Shown in pieces: positions 8,035-16,502 of a stretch of 35,292 nt of DNA. Under the pieces are notes generated by a model that made no database searches, was not told the DNA's origin, and saw only the letters and a program-made list of their open reading frames with translations. The DNA is taken from positions 1 to 35,292 of the IMG/VR virus record IMGVR_UViG_3300021960_000009; one strand, given 5' to 3'. This DNA comes from a virus. Every line of letters begins with the position of its first letter. The first letter of the stretch is position 1. The translations under genes and the position numbers were made by a program.

Positions 8035-10523
8035 TGATGCACTCCAGGAAATGTATTACAAGTAATACACGGATGAATGATGCTGAAAAGAATGATGCGT
8101 TAGATTTATTCAATCAGTATGAAAGACAATTTGGTGATGAGTTAAAATCTGCAGAAGCTACATTTAATGCATTAGAATACAAAGCTAATATTAGACGTAA
8201 AGACAGAATATTAGAAGCTCAAAGATTTGCGAGTATGGTGTCTCGTATTGAACGTTTTGCTGAAGAAGGTAATCGATATGGACATGCGTTATTAAACATT
8301 GTTTCTTCTGATGCACAAGGACGTATGTTGAACTTTAACTTAGAAGATCGAGCTACTTATTATCGTAATGATATTTTAAGTCACATGGGTGATTTAATAC
8401 TAAAGTTTGGTAAGAAAGGTATGCTTGGCTTACGTGGTGATGGCATCCAGGGACTAAAAGGCAACAAGAATGCATATGCTGATCTATTAAAAGAAGCAGA
8501 AGCCATATCACTAGGTAAGGGCCCAGCAACTAATAATCAACAAATGAGATCATTTGCTCAAGGATGGCTAGATGGAGCTGAAAGAGCACGCTATTTAAAG
8601 AATAAGTTTGGTGGCAACGTACCTAAGATGGAAGGTTGGTTTATTCCTCAGTCACACTCTGGACAAAAAGTATCATCTGTACCTCGAGACGAATGGAAAC
8701 AATTTGTATTACAAAGAATAGATCGATCACAAATGGTTGATTATGATACAGGGGCTGCAGTAACAGATCTTAAATTAGAAGTATTGCTGAATGATGTTTA
8801 TGATGCAATCTCTAAAAGCGGATATGTTGGCACAGCGAAGAAGCAATATAACAAAACATTAGAACGTCATCGTATCTTAAAGTTCAAAGATGCTAAGTCA
8901 TGGATTGAATACAGTGAGATGTTTGGTGATGGTGATGTATTTAAAACGATGGTTGATTATGCAGATAAGATGAGCCGTGATATTTCTGAGCTAGAAATAC
9001 TTGGCCCAAGACCACAACAAACTTTAGACAAACTTACATCTTATGTGCAAGATAAAGCAGCTAAAGATCCTTCTATAGATGTTTCAGGATTGCCTAAACT
9101 GCAAGATTACTACAATGTATTTAAACGTAAACAGTTGTTAGTCGATAAAGAATGGTTAGCTGATGTAGGTAGTTCCGTCCGTAACGTATTGACATCTGCA
9201 TTCTTAGGGAAAGCTGTACTGTCTGCTGTATCTGACTCAGCTACATCGATTACGACAATGAAGCGTCTAGGTAAAGCAGGCACTGGGCCACTGCTTCGAT
9301 GGCTTGGTCAAGTCACTGACACTGTGCTATCCGCATCTAACAGTGCAGAGCGTAAGAAGTTTTTGATTAGAGCTGGTATTGTAATGGATGATGCGATTAA
9401 TATTGCACATGCAGCTGGTAGGTTTGCTGGCGAAACTGATGGACCTATTTGGTCACAAGTATTAGCTGATGTCACAATGAGAGCACAAGGCTTAACAGCA
9501 TGGACACAATCAATGCGTAATGCGAATGCATTAGAAATGATGTCAGCCGTAGCAGATAACTTATCTAAGAACTTTGATGAACTTGATCCTGAGTTTCAGA
9601 TCACTTTAAGAAGATATGAGTTAGATAAAGACTGGGATATATTAAGACAAGCTACACCATCTGATTACAAAGGTGTACCAATGTTAACTAAGAATAACAT
9701 CTTAGATCTAAATACTTCAGCTGTGGATACAGATGTGTTAGCAGCAAACTATGGATCTATGTTGATTAACTTAATTAATGATGCTGTGATTATTGGCAAC
9801 ATTAAAGCATCAGCCAACTTAGTCGGTGCTAAGCCACGTGGATCATTATCTGGTGAATTGTTTAGAAGTGCATTTATGTTTAAGACATTCCCAGTGACTG
9901 TATTCATGCAGCATCTATATCGTATGGCAACTGAGCAAGGAATTAACAGTAAGATACTAGGTATGAATGTACCAGTCAAAGCAGCTAAAGCATATCGTAT
10001 TGCTAACTTTGTTGCGTTAACTACAATGTTTGGTGCACTAGCAGAACAACTGCACCAGTTAGCAAAAGGTAAAGATTTTGCAGATATGACAGATCCTGGA
10101 TTTTGGGGAGCTGCGTTAACACGTGGTGGTGGTCTAGGTTTTGTGGGTGACGTATTGAATGAACAAATGATGGGATATAAAACAGAATTGTTTGGACCAT
10201 TATCTTCATTTACTAGAGATACTTATGGACTAACGATAGGTAATATATATGATTATGCAACTGGTGAAGATCCTAAATTTGCAGATGATCTGTTAAGATA
10301 CCTCAAACAATATACACCAGGCAATTCATTATGGTATGCAGAGCTTGCATTAGATCGATTAATACTAGAGCAAACAGCTGAGATTATGGATCCAGGCGTA
10401 TCTAATAGACTACGTACCAGCGCAAGAAGACAAGAGTCTAGGAATAAACAGCGATATTTCTGGTCCCCTGGCAAGACTTCACCAACTCGTGGGCCAAGAT
10501 TAGGTGCAGCTTTAGGAGAATAA
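8034..10523 (+). CDS. Large internal virion protein, second half of a gp16-like region
   Basis: An 829-residue protein coupled to the previous gene by TAATG. The early part is helical (ERQFGDELKSAEATFNALEY). The C-terminal third carries SAFMFKTFPVTVFMQHLYRM and a hydrophobic FVALTTMFGALAEQL, a pattern found at the ends of large podoviral ejection proteins that form a channel in the inner membrane. The end is basic with SPGKTSPTRGPRLGAALGE. Together with the 810-residue protein it would match a single long ejection protein in related phages. The frames differ by one base, so this is either a natural split or a frameshift. The clean restart codon favours a natural split. Confidence 0.72.
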   Translation: MMHSRKCITSNTRMNDAEKNDALDLFNQYERQFGDELKSAEATFNALEYKANIRRKDRILEAQRFASMVSRIERFAEEGNRYGHALLNIVSSDAQGRMLNFNLEDRATYYRNDILSHMGDLILKFGKKGMLGLRGDGIQGLKGNKNAYADLLKEAEAISLGKGPATNNQQMRSFAQGWLDGAERARYLKNKFGGNVPKMEGWFIPQSHSGQKVSSVPRDEWKQFVLQRIDRSQMVDYDTGAAVTDLKLEVLLNDVYDAISKSGYVGTAKKQYNKTLERHRILKFKDAKSWIEYSEMFGDGDVFKTMVDYADKMSRDISELEILGPRPQQTLDKLTSYVQDKAAKDPSIDVSGLPKLQDYYNVFKRKQLLVDKEWLADVGSSVRNVLTSAFLGKAVLSAVSDSATSITTMKRLGKAGTGPLLRWLGQVTDTVLSASNSAERKKFLIRAGIVMDDAINIAHAAGRFAGETDGPIWSQVLADVTMRAQGLTAWTQSMRNANALEMMSAVADNLSKNFDELDPEFQITLRRYELDKDWDILRQATPSDYKGVPMLTKNNILDLNTSAVDTDVLAANYGSMLINLINDAVIIGNIKASANLVGAKPRGSLSGELFRSAFMFKTFPVTVFMQHLYRMATEQGINSKILGMNVPVKAAKAYRIANFVALTTMFGALAEQLHQLAKGKDFADMTDPGFWGAALTRGGGLGFVGDVLNEQMMGYKTELFGPLSSFTRDTYGLTIGNIYDYATGEDPKFADDLLRYLKQYTPGNSLWYAELALDRLILEQTAEIMDPGVSNRLRTSARRQESRNKQRYFWSPGKTSPTRGPRLGAALGE

Positions 10524-10572
10524 GTATTGATTTTTTGGGTAAAATAGGGTAAAAAGGATAAAAGGATAATAT

Positions 10573-13293
10573 ATGGCAATCGATATATCAAGCACAACGA
10601 GACGTATTGTTTACACTGGATCAGCTGGTGTAGGCCCTTACGCATTTAACTTTGAAGTCTTAGCACAGACTGACCTTGCTGTATATTTTAACAATACAGA
10701 ACTGACGCTCACTACAGACTATACTGTTTCTATTTCTGGAGACGGTACAGGTTCTGTGACTATCGTTGTTGGTACTAATGTTCCCTCTACGCCTACTGCT
10801 TCTGATCGCATCACTATTGTAGGTGATCGTACAATACAAAGAACAACAGACTTCACCACAGGTGGTCCTCTATTTGCGACATCACTCAACGATGAGTTTG
10901 ACAGTCAAACAATCTTTGTACAACAAGTATTAGAACAATCTGATCGTTCATTACGTGCGCCTAACACAGATCCTACGACTGTAAATATGGTGTTACCTAT
11001 TAATACAGTTAGAGCAAACAAAACATTAGCCTTTGATGCTAACGGTGATCCAGTCATTGGTGAACAGATTGGTGATTATCGTGGTAACTGGGCAGCAAGT
11101 ACAGCATATAATAAGCGTGACTTAGTTAAAGATACAAGCAATAACAATGTTTACTTATGTGTTGTTGCTCATACGTCTTCTGGATCACAACCTATATCTT
11201 CTAATGCAGACTCAGCTAAATGGGATTTAATTGTAGATTCAGCATCAGCCAGTGGATTTGCAGACGAAGCTGAAGCATGGGCTAAAAAGACAGATGGTAT
11301 TGTAGAGTCAACAGAGTATTCTTCTAAAGCATGGTCTATTGGTGGCACAGGTGTAACCAATACAGCAAGCCGTGGTGCTGCTAAAGAATGGGCAACCAAA
11401 GCTGAAGATTCTACAGTAGATGGTACTGAATACTCAGCTAAACATTACAGTGCAAAAGCATCTGCTAGTGCATCTGCTGCATCAAGCAGTGCAAGTTCAG
11501 CAAGTACATCAGCAAGTAATGCATCAACCTCTGCAAGCAATGCATCCACTTCTGCGACTAATGCTTCTAATAGTGCAACGGCAGCTGCATCTTCTGCGAG
11601 CAGTGCTGCATCATCACAAGCAGCGGCTGAAGCAGTTTTTGATAACTTTGATGATGCATACTTAGGAGCTAAAGCAAGCGATCCTACATTGGATAATGAT
11701 GGTGATGCATTAGCTGACGGTGCGTTATACTTTGATACAACTAATAATGTTATGAAAGTATACGATTTAGGAACTACAACATGGTATCAATTAACGCCTA
11801 CAGTAGTTAATCAAAATAACATTAATACTGTAGCTGGCATATCAGCAGATGTTACAACCGTTGCTGGCATATCAGCAAATGTTACAACTGTTGCTGGTAT
11901 AGATTCAGATGTAACAGCAGTAGCAGCAGATGCAACAGACATTGGTACAGTAGCAACGAATATTGCTAACGTGAATGCAACAGGTACTAACATCGCAAAT
12001 GTAAATACAACTGCAACCAATATAGCAAATGTAAATACTGTAGCTGGGATATCTGCTAATGTAACTACGGTAGCTGGAGACAGTGCAGATATTCAAACAG
12101 TGGCAAGTAATACAGCAAACATTTCCACAGTAGCTGGTATCAGTGCTAACGTAACCACAGTTGCTGGCATATCTAGCGATGTAACTACAGTAGCTACTAA
12201 TGTAAGTGATGTGGTAACATTTGCAACCACATACCTAGGAGCATCAGCATCCGCTCCAAGCACATCGACTACTGGTGCATTGTATTACAATACATCTACA
12301 AATCAATTATACGTATGGGATGGATCTGCATGGGATGAAGCAGCATTTAATGCAACAGGTGCAGTAACTTCATTTAATACAAGAACAGGTGCAGTCACAT
12401 TATCTGCTGCTGATGTTAATACAGCTCTAGGATCTGATGCAGTATTAGACTCAGACATAGGATCAACAGTACAAGCTTATGATGCAACGATACTGAAGTC
12501 AGCCGATATTGGTACAACAGTACAAGGTTATGATGCAGACACAGCTAAATATGATGATGTAACAGCTAACTTCACTGGCACTCTTCAAAACGGTGGTAGC
12601 AATGTTGTAGTTGATACAGACATTGGTTCTACTGTACAGGCTTATGATGCAGATACTGCAAAGTATGATGACACAACTGCAAACTTTACAGGTACTTTAC
12701 AAAATGGTGGAAGCAATGTTGTTGTAGATACAGACATTAATTCAACAGTATTGGGATATGTAGCACCAGGAACATCAGGTAATATATTAACATCTAATGG
12801 AACATCGTGGACAAGCGCAGCACCAGCTGCTTCAGGTGGTTTTGATTCTGGCACATTAATGTTATTCCAACAAACAGCTGCTCCAACAGGATGGACAAAA
12901 CAAACAACTCATAACGACAAGGCTTTGAGAGTTGTATCAGGAACAGCAAGTTCAGGAGGAACAGTAGCATTTGCAACAGCATTTGCATCTAAAACTCCAA
13001 CAGGTTCTGTTAGTATTACGAGTGTGACAGGTAGTGCTGGAGCAACAACTTTGACTACCCCACAAATACCAAGCCACTCTCATAGTTATACCCGTACGTA
13101 TGGTGGTGAGTTTACTCCTGGACCAGCTCCATTTCACGGCAGATTCCAAGATACTCCTAATACTGGAGCAGCTGGTGGTGGTGGATCACACACACATCCA
13201 TTTAGTTTTTCAAGTGGTAGTGGTACATTTAGTGGCGATGCCATTGATCTTGCTGTACAATATGTAGATCTTATTATTGCATCAAAAGATTGA
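10573..13293 (+). CDS. Tail fibre / receptor-binding protein with T7 gp17-like N-terminus
   Basis: A 906-residue modular fibre. Residues 1-150 match the T7 fibre attachment domain (RRIVYTGSAGVGPYAFNFEV, then TDFTTGG and SLNDEFDSQTIFVQQ). Residues of about 172-207 (GNWAASTAYNKRDLV, then VYLCVVAHTSSG) resemble a small carbohydrate-binding fold. Residues of about 290-350 are an Ala/Ser/Asn coiled coil, and residues 419-548 are thirteen ten-residue repeats. Next come two near-identical 38-residue repeats. The tip (APTGWTK, NDKALRV) carries HSHS and SHTHP, His-x-His pairs as in metal-binding collar-type tips. AAAGGATAA precedes the ATG. It sits alone after a 49-base gap and determines host attachment. 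Confidence 0.88.
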   Translation: MAIDISSTTRRIVYTGSAGVGPYAFNFEVLAQTDLAVYFNNTELTLTTDYTVSISGDGTGSVTIVVGTNVPSTPTASDRITIVGDRTIQRTTDFTTGGPLFATSLNDEFDSQTIFVQQVLEQSDRSLRAPNTDPTTVNMVLPINTVRANKTLAFDANGDPVIGEQIGDYRGNWAASTAYNKRDLVKDTSNNNVYLCVVAHTSSGSQPISSNADSAKWDLIVDSASASGFADEAEAWAKKTDGIVESTEYSSKAWSIGGTGVTNTASRGAAKEWATKAEDSTVDGTEYSAKHYSAKASASASAASSSASSASTSASNASTSASNASTSATNASNSATAAASSASSAASSQAAAEAVFDNFDDAYLGAKASDPTLDNDGDALADGALYFDTTNNVMKVYDLGTTTWYQLTPTVVNQNNINTVAGISADVTTVAGISANVTTVAGIDSDVTAVAADATDIGTVATNIANVNATGTNIANVNTTATNIANVNTVAGISANVTTVAGDSADIQTVASNTANISTVAGISANVTTVAGISSDVTTVATNVSDVVTFATTYLGASASAPSTSTTGALYYNTSTNQLYVWDGSAWDEAAFNATGAVTSFNTRTGAVTLSAADVNTALGSDAVLDSDIGSTVQAYDATILKSADIGTTVQGYDADTAKYDDVTANFTGTLQNGGSNVVVDTDIGSTVQAYDADTAKYDDTTANFTGTLQNGGSNVVVDTDINSTVLGYVAPGTSGNILTSNGTSWTSAAPAASGGFDSGTLMLFQQTAAPTGWTKQTTHNDKALRVVSGTASSGGTVAFATAFASKTPTGSVSITSVTGSAGATTLTTPQIPSHSHSYTRTYGGEFTPGPAPFHGRFQDTPNTGAAGGGGSHTHPFSFSSGSGTFSGDAIDLAVQYVDLIIASKD
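11827..12216 (+). repeat. Thirteen tandem 30-bp units coding a decapeptide repeat
   Basis: Thirteen consecutive ten-residue units fit the pattern TVAGISANVT, with variants such as TVATNIANVN and TVASNTANIS. The DNA copies differ mostly at third bases and a few real substitutions. The regular period suggests a beta-solenoid or triple-stranded fibre shaft, with Val, Ala and Ile pointing inward. Confidence 0.9.
12505..12744 (+). repeat. Two 114-bp (38-codon) fibre repeats plus a partial third
   Basis: Copies begin at 12505 and 12619, with a short third start at 12733. At protein level they are nearly the same (TVQAYDADTAKYDD, TANFTGTLQNGGSNVVVDTD). The DNA has drifted at many synonymous sites, so the protein repeat is kept by selection rather than by recent duplication. 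Confidence 0.85.
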
Positions 13294-13305
13294 TAGAAAG
13301 TTTAA

Positions 13306-13602
13306 ATGAGATTAGAACAGGGGACTTTTTGTCCACTCATTAAAAAAGAATGTGTTGGTTTAAAGTGTGCTTGGTTTACTCGAGTACGAGGATTTGATAA
13401 AAACACTGGTAAGGATGTAGATGAATATCAGTGTGCCATTGCATGGATGCCTATGTTAATGGTAGAAAACTCAGGGACACAAAGAGAAACTGGAGCTGCC
13501 GTTGAATCATTTAGAAATGAAATGGTGAAGGCTAATGAAAATAGCGTTAAGCTATTAGCAGAAACTGCAAAACAAAACTTATTAGGAGCTAACAAAAAAT
13601 GA
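13306..13602 (+). CDS. Conserved small Cys-containing phage protein
   Basis: A 98-residue protein with four Cys in the first half (CPLIKKECVGLKCAW, then EYQCAIAW), followed by WMPMLMVENS and a C-terminal helix RETGAAVESFRNEMVKANE. I recall this arrangement as a common unnamed family beside phage tail-fibre genes. The Cys spacing could bind a metal or iron-sulfur cluster, but that is inference. AGAAAG lies ahead of the ATG and its stop overlaps the next ATG (ATGA). Confidence 0.75.
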   Translation: MRLEQGTFCPLIKKECVGLKCAWFTRVRGFDKNTGKDVDEYQCAIAWMPMLMVENSGTQRETGAAVESFRNEMVKANENSVKLLAETAKQNLLGANKK

Positions 13603-13898
13603 GATTGGTGATACTAAAAGAAACTAGCACTGTTGGTAAAGATGGTTATTTCTATGATAACTTAGATTTATCATCATGTAATTTACCAAGTAATCTATGG
13701 GCCTTGCAATGGTATGACAACAATACAGGTCATATTGAATACGATGATCCTATGATTCAGAATGATGAAATCACAGAATTACCAGCTTGGGCAACAACAT
13801 GTGTTACCGTGTGGGAAGCAAAAGAAGCATTAAGACTAGCTGAGGAAGCTGCAATACAAGCTGCACTTGATGCCGCAGCTGAACCAGAAAATCCATAA
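13599..13898 (+). CDS. Hypothetical protein, possible fibre-assembly helper
   Basis: A 99-residue product coupled to the previous gene by ATGA. The N-terminal half is beta-like (LWALQWYDNNTGHIEYDDP) and the C-terminus is a charged helix (WEAKEALRLAEEAAIQAALDAAAE). Small proteins of this build, with WALQW-x-x-x-x-G-x-IEY and an Ala/Glu helix, often follow fibre genes and are sometimes called assembly chaperones. I cannot confirm that here. Confidence 0.65.
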   Translation: MRLVILKETSTVGKDGYFYDNLDLSSCNLPSNLWALQWYDNNTGHIEYDDPMIQNDEITELPAWATTCVTVWEAKEALRLAEEAAIQAALDAAAEPENP

Positions 13899-13904
13899 TG
13901 CATT

Positions 13905-14453
13905 ATGAATGCAGTATTTGATAGCAACAATTATCTGATTGTTGATAAATTTATTAGCTTAGAAGAAGCAGAGAGTTTATATAAAGAGTTTGTAGTATTG
14001 CCGAATGTAGATCCTGGGATAAGAGATTTTCAATGCCCATTATCTCATGCGTATTATAATCACAAACCTTTTTTAGTATTATTAAATTATAAGGTAGCAA
14101 TGCTATCTGATCTTTTAAATGAAAAATTATTACCGACTTACTGTTTTGCAAGAGTATACAATCATGGTGAAGAATTAAAGAAACACTCTGATCGACCATC
14201 TTGTGAAATTAGCGTAACATTAAATTTAGGTGGTGATGCTGATTGGGAGATTTATATTACCAAACCTGATGGTGAGTCAGTGGGGGTAAATTTAAAACCT
14301 GGTCAAGCAATGGTATATAAAGGTACAGTAGCAGAACACTGGCGTAATAAGTTTACTGGCAATAAATACGCTCAAGTATTTTTACATTACATTAGAGCGT
14401 ATGGTGAACACGCAGAACATTATTATGACAGAATTGCAACTAGACGTTCTTGA
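13905..14453 (+). CDS. 2-oxoglutarate/Fe(II) oxygenase-like protein
   Basis: A 182-residue double-stranded beta-helix type protein. The iron ligands appear as His94-Ser-Asp96 (LKKHSDRPSCEIS) and His145 (AEHWRN), with a following basic residue and FLHYIRA near 159-165. The N-terminus NYLIVDKFISLEEAESLYKEF is typical of phage oxygenases of this class. Such enzymes hydroxylate proteins, nucleobases or small molecules. The substrate is unknown. It lies between fibre and lysis genes and is followed at once by a second oxygenase of a different subtype, which suggests joint action on one target or on virion or host surface proteins. Confidence 0.78.
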   Translation: MNAVFDSNNYLIVDKFISLEEAESLYKEFVVLPNVDPGIRDFQCPLSHAYYNHKPFLVLLNYKVAMLSDLLNEKLLPTYCFARVYNHGEELKKHSDRPSCEISVTLNLGGDADWEIYITKPDGESVGVNLKPGQAMVYKGTVAEHWRNKFTGNKYAQVFLHYIRAYGEHAEHYYDRIATRRS

Positions 14454-14994
14454 TACTTACATTGTAGTACTAAAAAATATAGTTCCAAAAGAGTTATGCC
14501 AAACTATATTAGATGAGTATAGCAATACTGATGAATGGATTAGTGCTGGCACAGGTTCAGGTGTACGCAAAGAAGCAAGAGCCTGTGATACGATAGAAAT
14601 ATCACAGTTGTATACTATGAATAACAATGCTAATCGATTAAAAATTGACAATGATTTGTTTGAATGTATGGCTAAGTGTATTGCTGAATACAATGGCAAG
14701 TTTCCACATTCAAGAATAGCAGAAGATACTGGATACGAATTATTACGATACAAAAAAGGTGAGTTTTACATACAACATGTAGATTCATTTTTACAAGCAC
14801 CGAGATTAGTGACAGCATCAGTTCATTTAAATGATGACTATGAAGGTGGGGAGTTTACATTTTTTGATAGACGTTTAAAATATAGATTGAATACAGGAGA
14901 TGTGCTAATGTTCCCATCAACATTTATGTATCCGCATGAAGTGATGCCTGTTACATCTGGAACTAGATATTCAATAGTTACATGGTTTAGATAG
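14425..14994 (+). CDS. Prolyl-4-hydroxylase-type 2OG/Fe(II) oxygenase
   Basis: A 189-residue product when started at ATG 14425; an in-frame ATG at 14401 is also possible and neither has a clear Shine-Dalgarno. It has a full facial triad, His118-Val-Asp120 (FYIQHVDSF), His171 (MYPHEVMPV) and the 2OG-binding Arg181 (GTRYSIVTWF), plus GGEFTFFDRR and TGDVLMFPS typical of P4H/PKHD-type hydroxylases. It overlaps the upstream oxygenase in another frame, so the two are coupled. The likely role is hydroxylation of a protein side chain, and the target is unknown. Confidence 0.85.
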   Translation: MTELQLDVLDTYIVVLKNIVPKELCQTILDEYSNTDEWISAGTGSGVRKEARACDTIEISQLYTMNNNANRLKIDNDLFECMAKCIAEYNGKFPHSRIAEDTGYELLRYKKGEFYIQHVDSFLQAPRLVTASVHLNDDYEGGEFTFFDRRLKYRLNTGDVLMFPSTFMYPHEVMPVTSGTRYSIVTWFR

Positions 14995-15008
14995 AAAGAG
15001 AAATTAAT

Positions 15009-15185
15009 ATGACACCAGACGAAAAGCTAGCAGCCCACGAGAAGTTATGTGCAGAACGATATGCAACATTGCACTATCGTCTCGATCGTCTTGAAGCCAT
15101 GCTCAACAAGTTAATCTGGGGAAGCATGACTGGCTTCGGTGCAATCGTGATTGCAGTGATTATTGGTAAAATAAATGTTATCTAG
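15009..15185 (+). CDS. Small one-TM protein, XhlA/holin-accessory-like
   Basis: A 58-residue gene. The N-terminal 35 residues are charged and helical (LHYRLDRLEAMLNKLIWGS) and are followed by one hydrophobic segment, FGAIVIAVIIGKI. This layout, a cytoplasmic amphipathic helix with a C-terminal membrane anchor, matches small holin partners such as XhlA-type proteins. It opens a three-gene membrane-protein cluster that ends with a 3TM holin. AGAAAGAG lies upstream of its ATG. Confidence 0.65.
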   Translation: MTPDEKLAAHEKLCAERYATLHYRLDRLEAMLNKLIWGSMTGFGAIVIAVIIGKINVI

Positions 15186-15217
15186 AATATGTCAAATGTT
15201 AAGAAGGGGAATACAAA

Positions 15218-15352
15218 ATGTGGATGATCTATATACTCATAGTTATCTTGATACTCGTGGCCTACGAAGTTATCCGAAAGCCAGCACTAAAAAAAAGCAA
15301 GAGTGTCCTTATAAAATTGATCGATTGGTTGAAGGCGATTGCGTCTAAATGA
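15218..15352 (+). CDS. Tiny membrane protein of the lysis cluster
   Basis: A 44-residue gene with AAGAAGGGGA ahead of its ATG. It has one strongly hydrophobic N-terminal segment (MWMIYILIVILILVAY) and then a basic amphipathic tail (KPALKKSKSVLIKLIDWLKA). The stop overlaps the holin ATG (ATGA). It could be a pinholin-like or antiholin peptide, or a spanin-like partner. No lipobox is seen. Call by position and topology only. Confidence 0.6.
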   Translation: MWMIYILIVILILVAYEVIRKPALKKSKSVLIKLIDWLKAIASK

Positions 15353-15741
15353 TTAATGCATTACTGCCATTAATTAGCACTGTCCTTGACCGTGTTATCC
15401 CTGACAAGAATGGTGCAGCAAAAGCTAAAGCTGAAATTGAAAAGACACTGATTGATAATGCAGTGCAGCTTAACCTTGCTCAGGCTGAGACCAATAAAAT
15501 TGAAGCTGGGCATAGAAGTATATGGGTAGCTGGATGGAGACCATGTTTAGGCTGGATTGCAGCACTAGGATTCGGATGGATGTTTGTGCTACAGCCTATT
15601 GCACAATGGATTATGTTACTCACAGGTAACGCTGTGCCATTGCCTGACTTCCAAACAGATGCGTTGATTGAATTGACTTTTGCAATGCTTGGTCTTGCTG
15701 GACTCAGAACCTACGAGAAACAAAAGGGTTTGACAAAGTAA
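15349..15741 (+). CDS. 3TM-family holin (gene transfer agent holin type)
   Basis: A 130-residue protein with an N-terminal amphipathic region (LISTVLDRVIPDKNGAAKAKAEIEK), then AGHRSIWVAGWRPCLGWIAALGF and two more hydrophobic stretches (WMFVLQPIAQWIMLL and LIELTFAMLGLAGLRTYEK). The WVAGWRPxxGW motif and the C-terminal GLRTYEK are signatures of the holin family named for gene transfer agent release. It would open the inner membrane for the lysozyme-like enzyme at about 30 kb. It is coupled to the upstream small membrane gene by ATGA. Confidence 0.88.
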   Translation: MINALLPLISTVLDRVIPDKNGAAKAKAEIEKTLIDNAVQLNLAQAETNKIEAGHRSIWVAGWRPCLGWIAALGFGWMFVLQPIAQWIMLLTGNAVPLPDFQTDALIELTFAMLGLAGLRTYEKQKGLTK

Positions 15742-15743
15742 CC

Positions 15744-15771
15744 TTGCAACAGAGCGTAAATCCTATATACT
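15744..15771 (+). promoter_or_regulatory. Sigma70-like promoter ahead of the metallophosphoesterase
   Basis: TTGCAA at 15744-15749 and TATACT at 15766-15771 are 16 bases apart in the gap after the holin gene. Transcription would begin near 15778, about 20 bases before the ATG at 15798. Confidence 0.5.
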
Positions 15772-15797
15772 AATATAAACCAATAACTGGATTTACT

Positions 15798-16502
15798 ATG
15801 AATTATAAATCAGTCTTGGTGATTTCGGATTTACATATTCCTTATCACCATCCAGATGCTTTTGAGTTTCTCAAGGCACTGAAGAAAAAGTATAAACCAG
15901 ATCTTGTTGTAAACATCGGTGATGAGATAGATCAGCACGCTATTTCTTTTCATAACCATCACCCAGATCTCAAGTCACCAGGTGATGAATTGCGAGCGGC
16001 TCGTGTATATTGCCAAGAGCTGCAGAAAATTTTTCCTGAGATGACTATCGTTCATTCCAATCACTCTTCATTAGTCTACCGTCGAGCTGTAGCTCATGGT
16101 TTAAGTTTAGAATATCTTAAATCTTACAATGAATTCTTACAAGTTCATGAAGGATGGCAATGGGTAGATGACCTCAAAGTAACCTTGTCTGATGATCAAC
16201 GCTGCTTCTTTACACATGGCATGTCTGCTGATGTAATGAAAGTAGCTCAGCAATATGGTATGAATACAGTACAAGGCCACTATCATTCTAAGTTCAAAAT
16301 TGAATATTATTCCAATCCTGATAAGTTAGTCTGGGGCATGCAAGTCGGATGCCTAATCAACCAGAAGGAACTAGCATTTGAATATGCTAAGAACTTCAAG
16401 TCTCGGTTCGTCGTAGGATGTGGCATGATCCTTGATGGGCAACCTAAACTCATGCCTATGGTATTAAAGGATGGTGGATCATGGATTCAGAAGATAGTTT
16501 AG
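15798..16502 (+). CDS. Calcineurin-like metallophosphoesterase
   Basis: A 234-residue protein with the full metal-site set: D11-L-H13 (SDLHIPYHH), G41-D42-E-I-D45, N88-H89 (HSNHS), H140 (FFTHG) and G160-H-Y-H163. It is a phosphodiesterase or phosphatase of the calcineurin-like superfamily, and the bimetal core is intact. The substrate may be a nucleotide, nucleic acid end or protein, and the sequence does not decide. It has its own likely promoter just upstream and overlaps the next small gene by 22 bases. Confidence 0.88.
   Translation: MNYKSVLVISDLHIPYHHPDAFEFLKALKKKYKPDLVVNIGDEIDQHAISFHNHHPDLKSPGDELRAARVYCQELQKIFPEMTIVHSNHSSLVYRRAVAHGLSLEYLKSYNEFLQVHEGWQWVDDLKVTLSDDQRCFFTHGMSADVMKVAQQYGMNTVQGHYHSKFKIEYYSNPDKLVWGMQVGCLINQKELAFEYAKNFKSRFVVGCGMILDGQPKLMPMVLKDGGSWIQKIV

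Noticed and set aside
11420-11665. Overlapping frame in the fibre gene.
   Set aside because: His/Leu/Gln-rich product is a frame shadow of the Ala/Ser coiled-coil repeat and lacks a ribosome binding site.
11827-12216. A CRISPR-like array because of the regular 30-base period.
   Set aside because: The units are contiguous, without spacers, diverge at third codon positions and code a protein repeat in frame.
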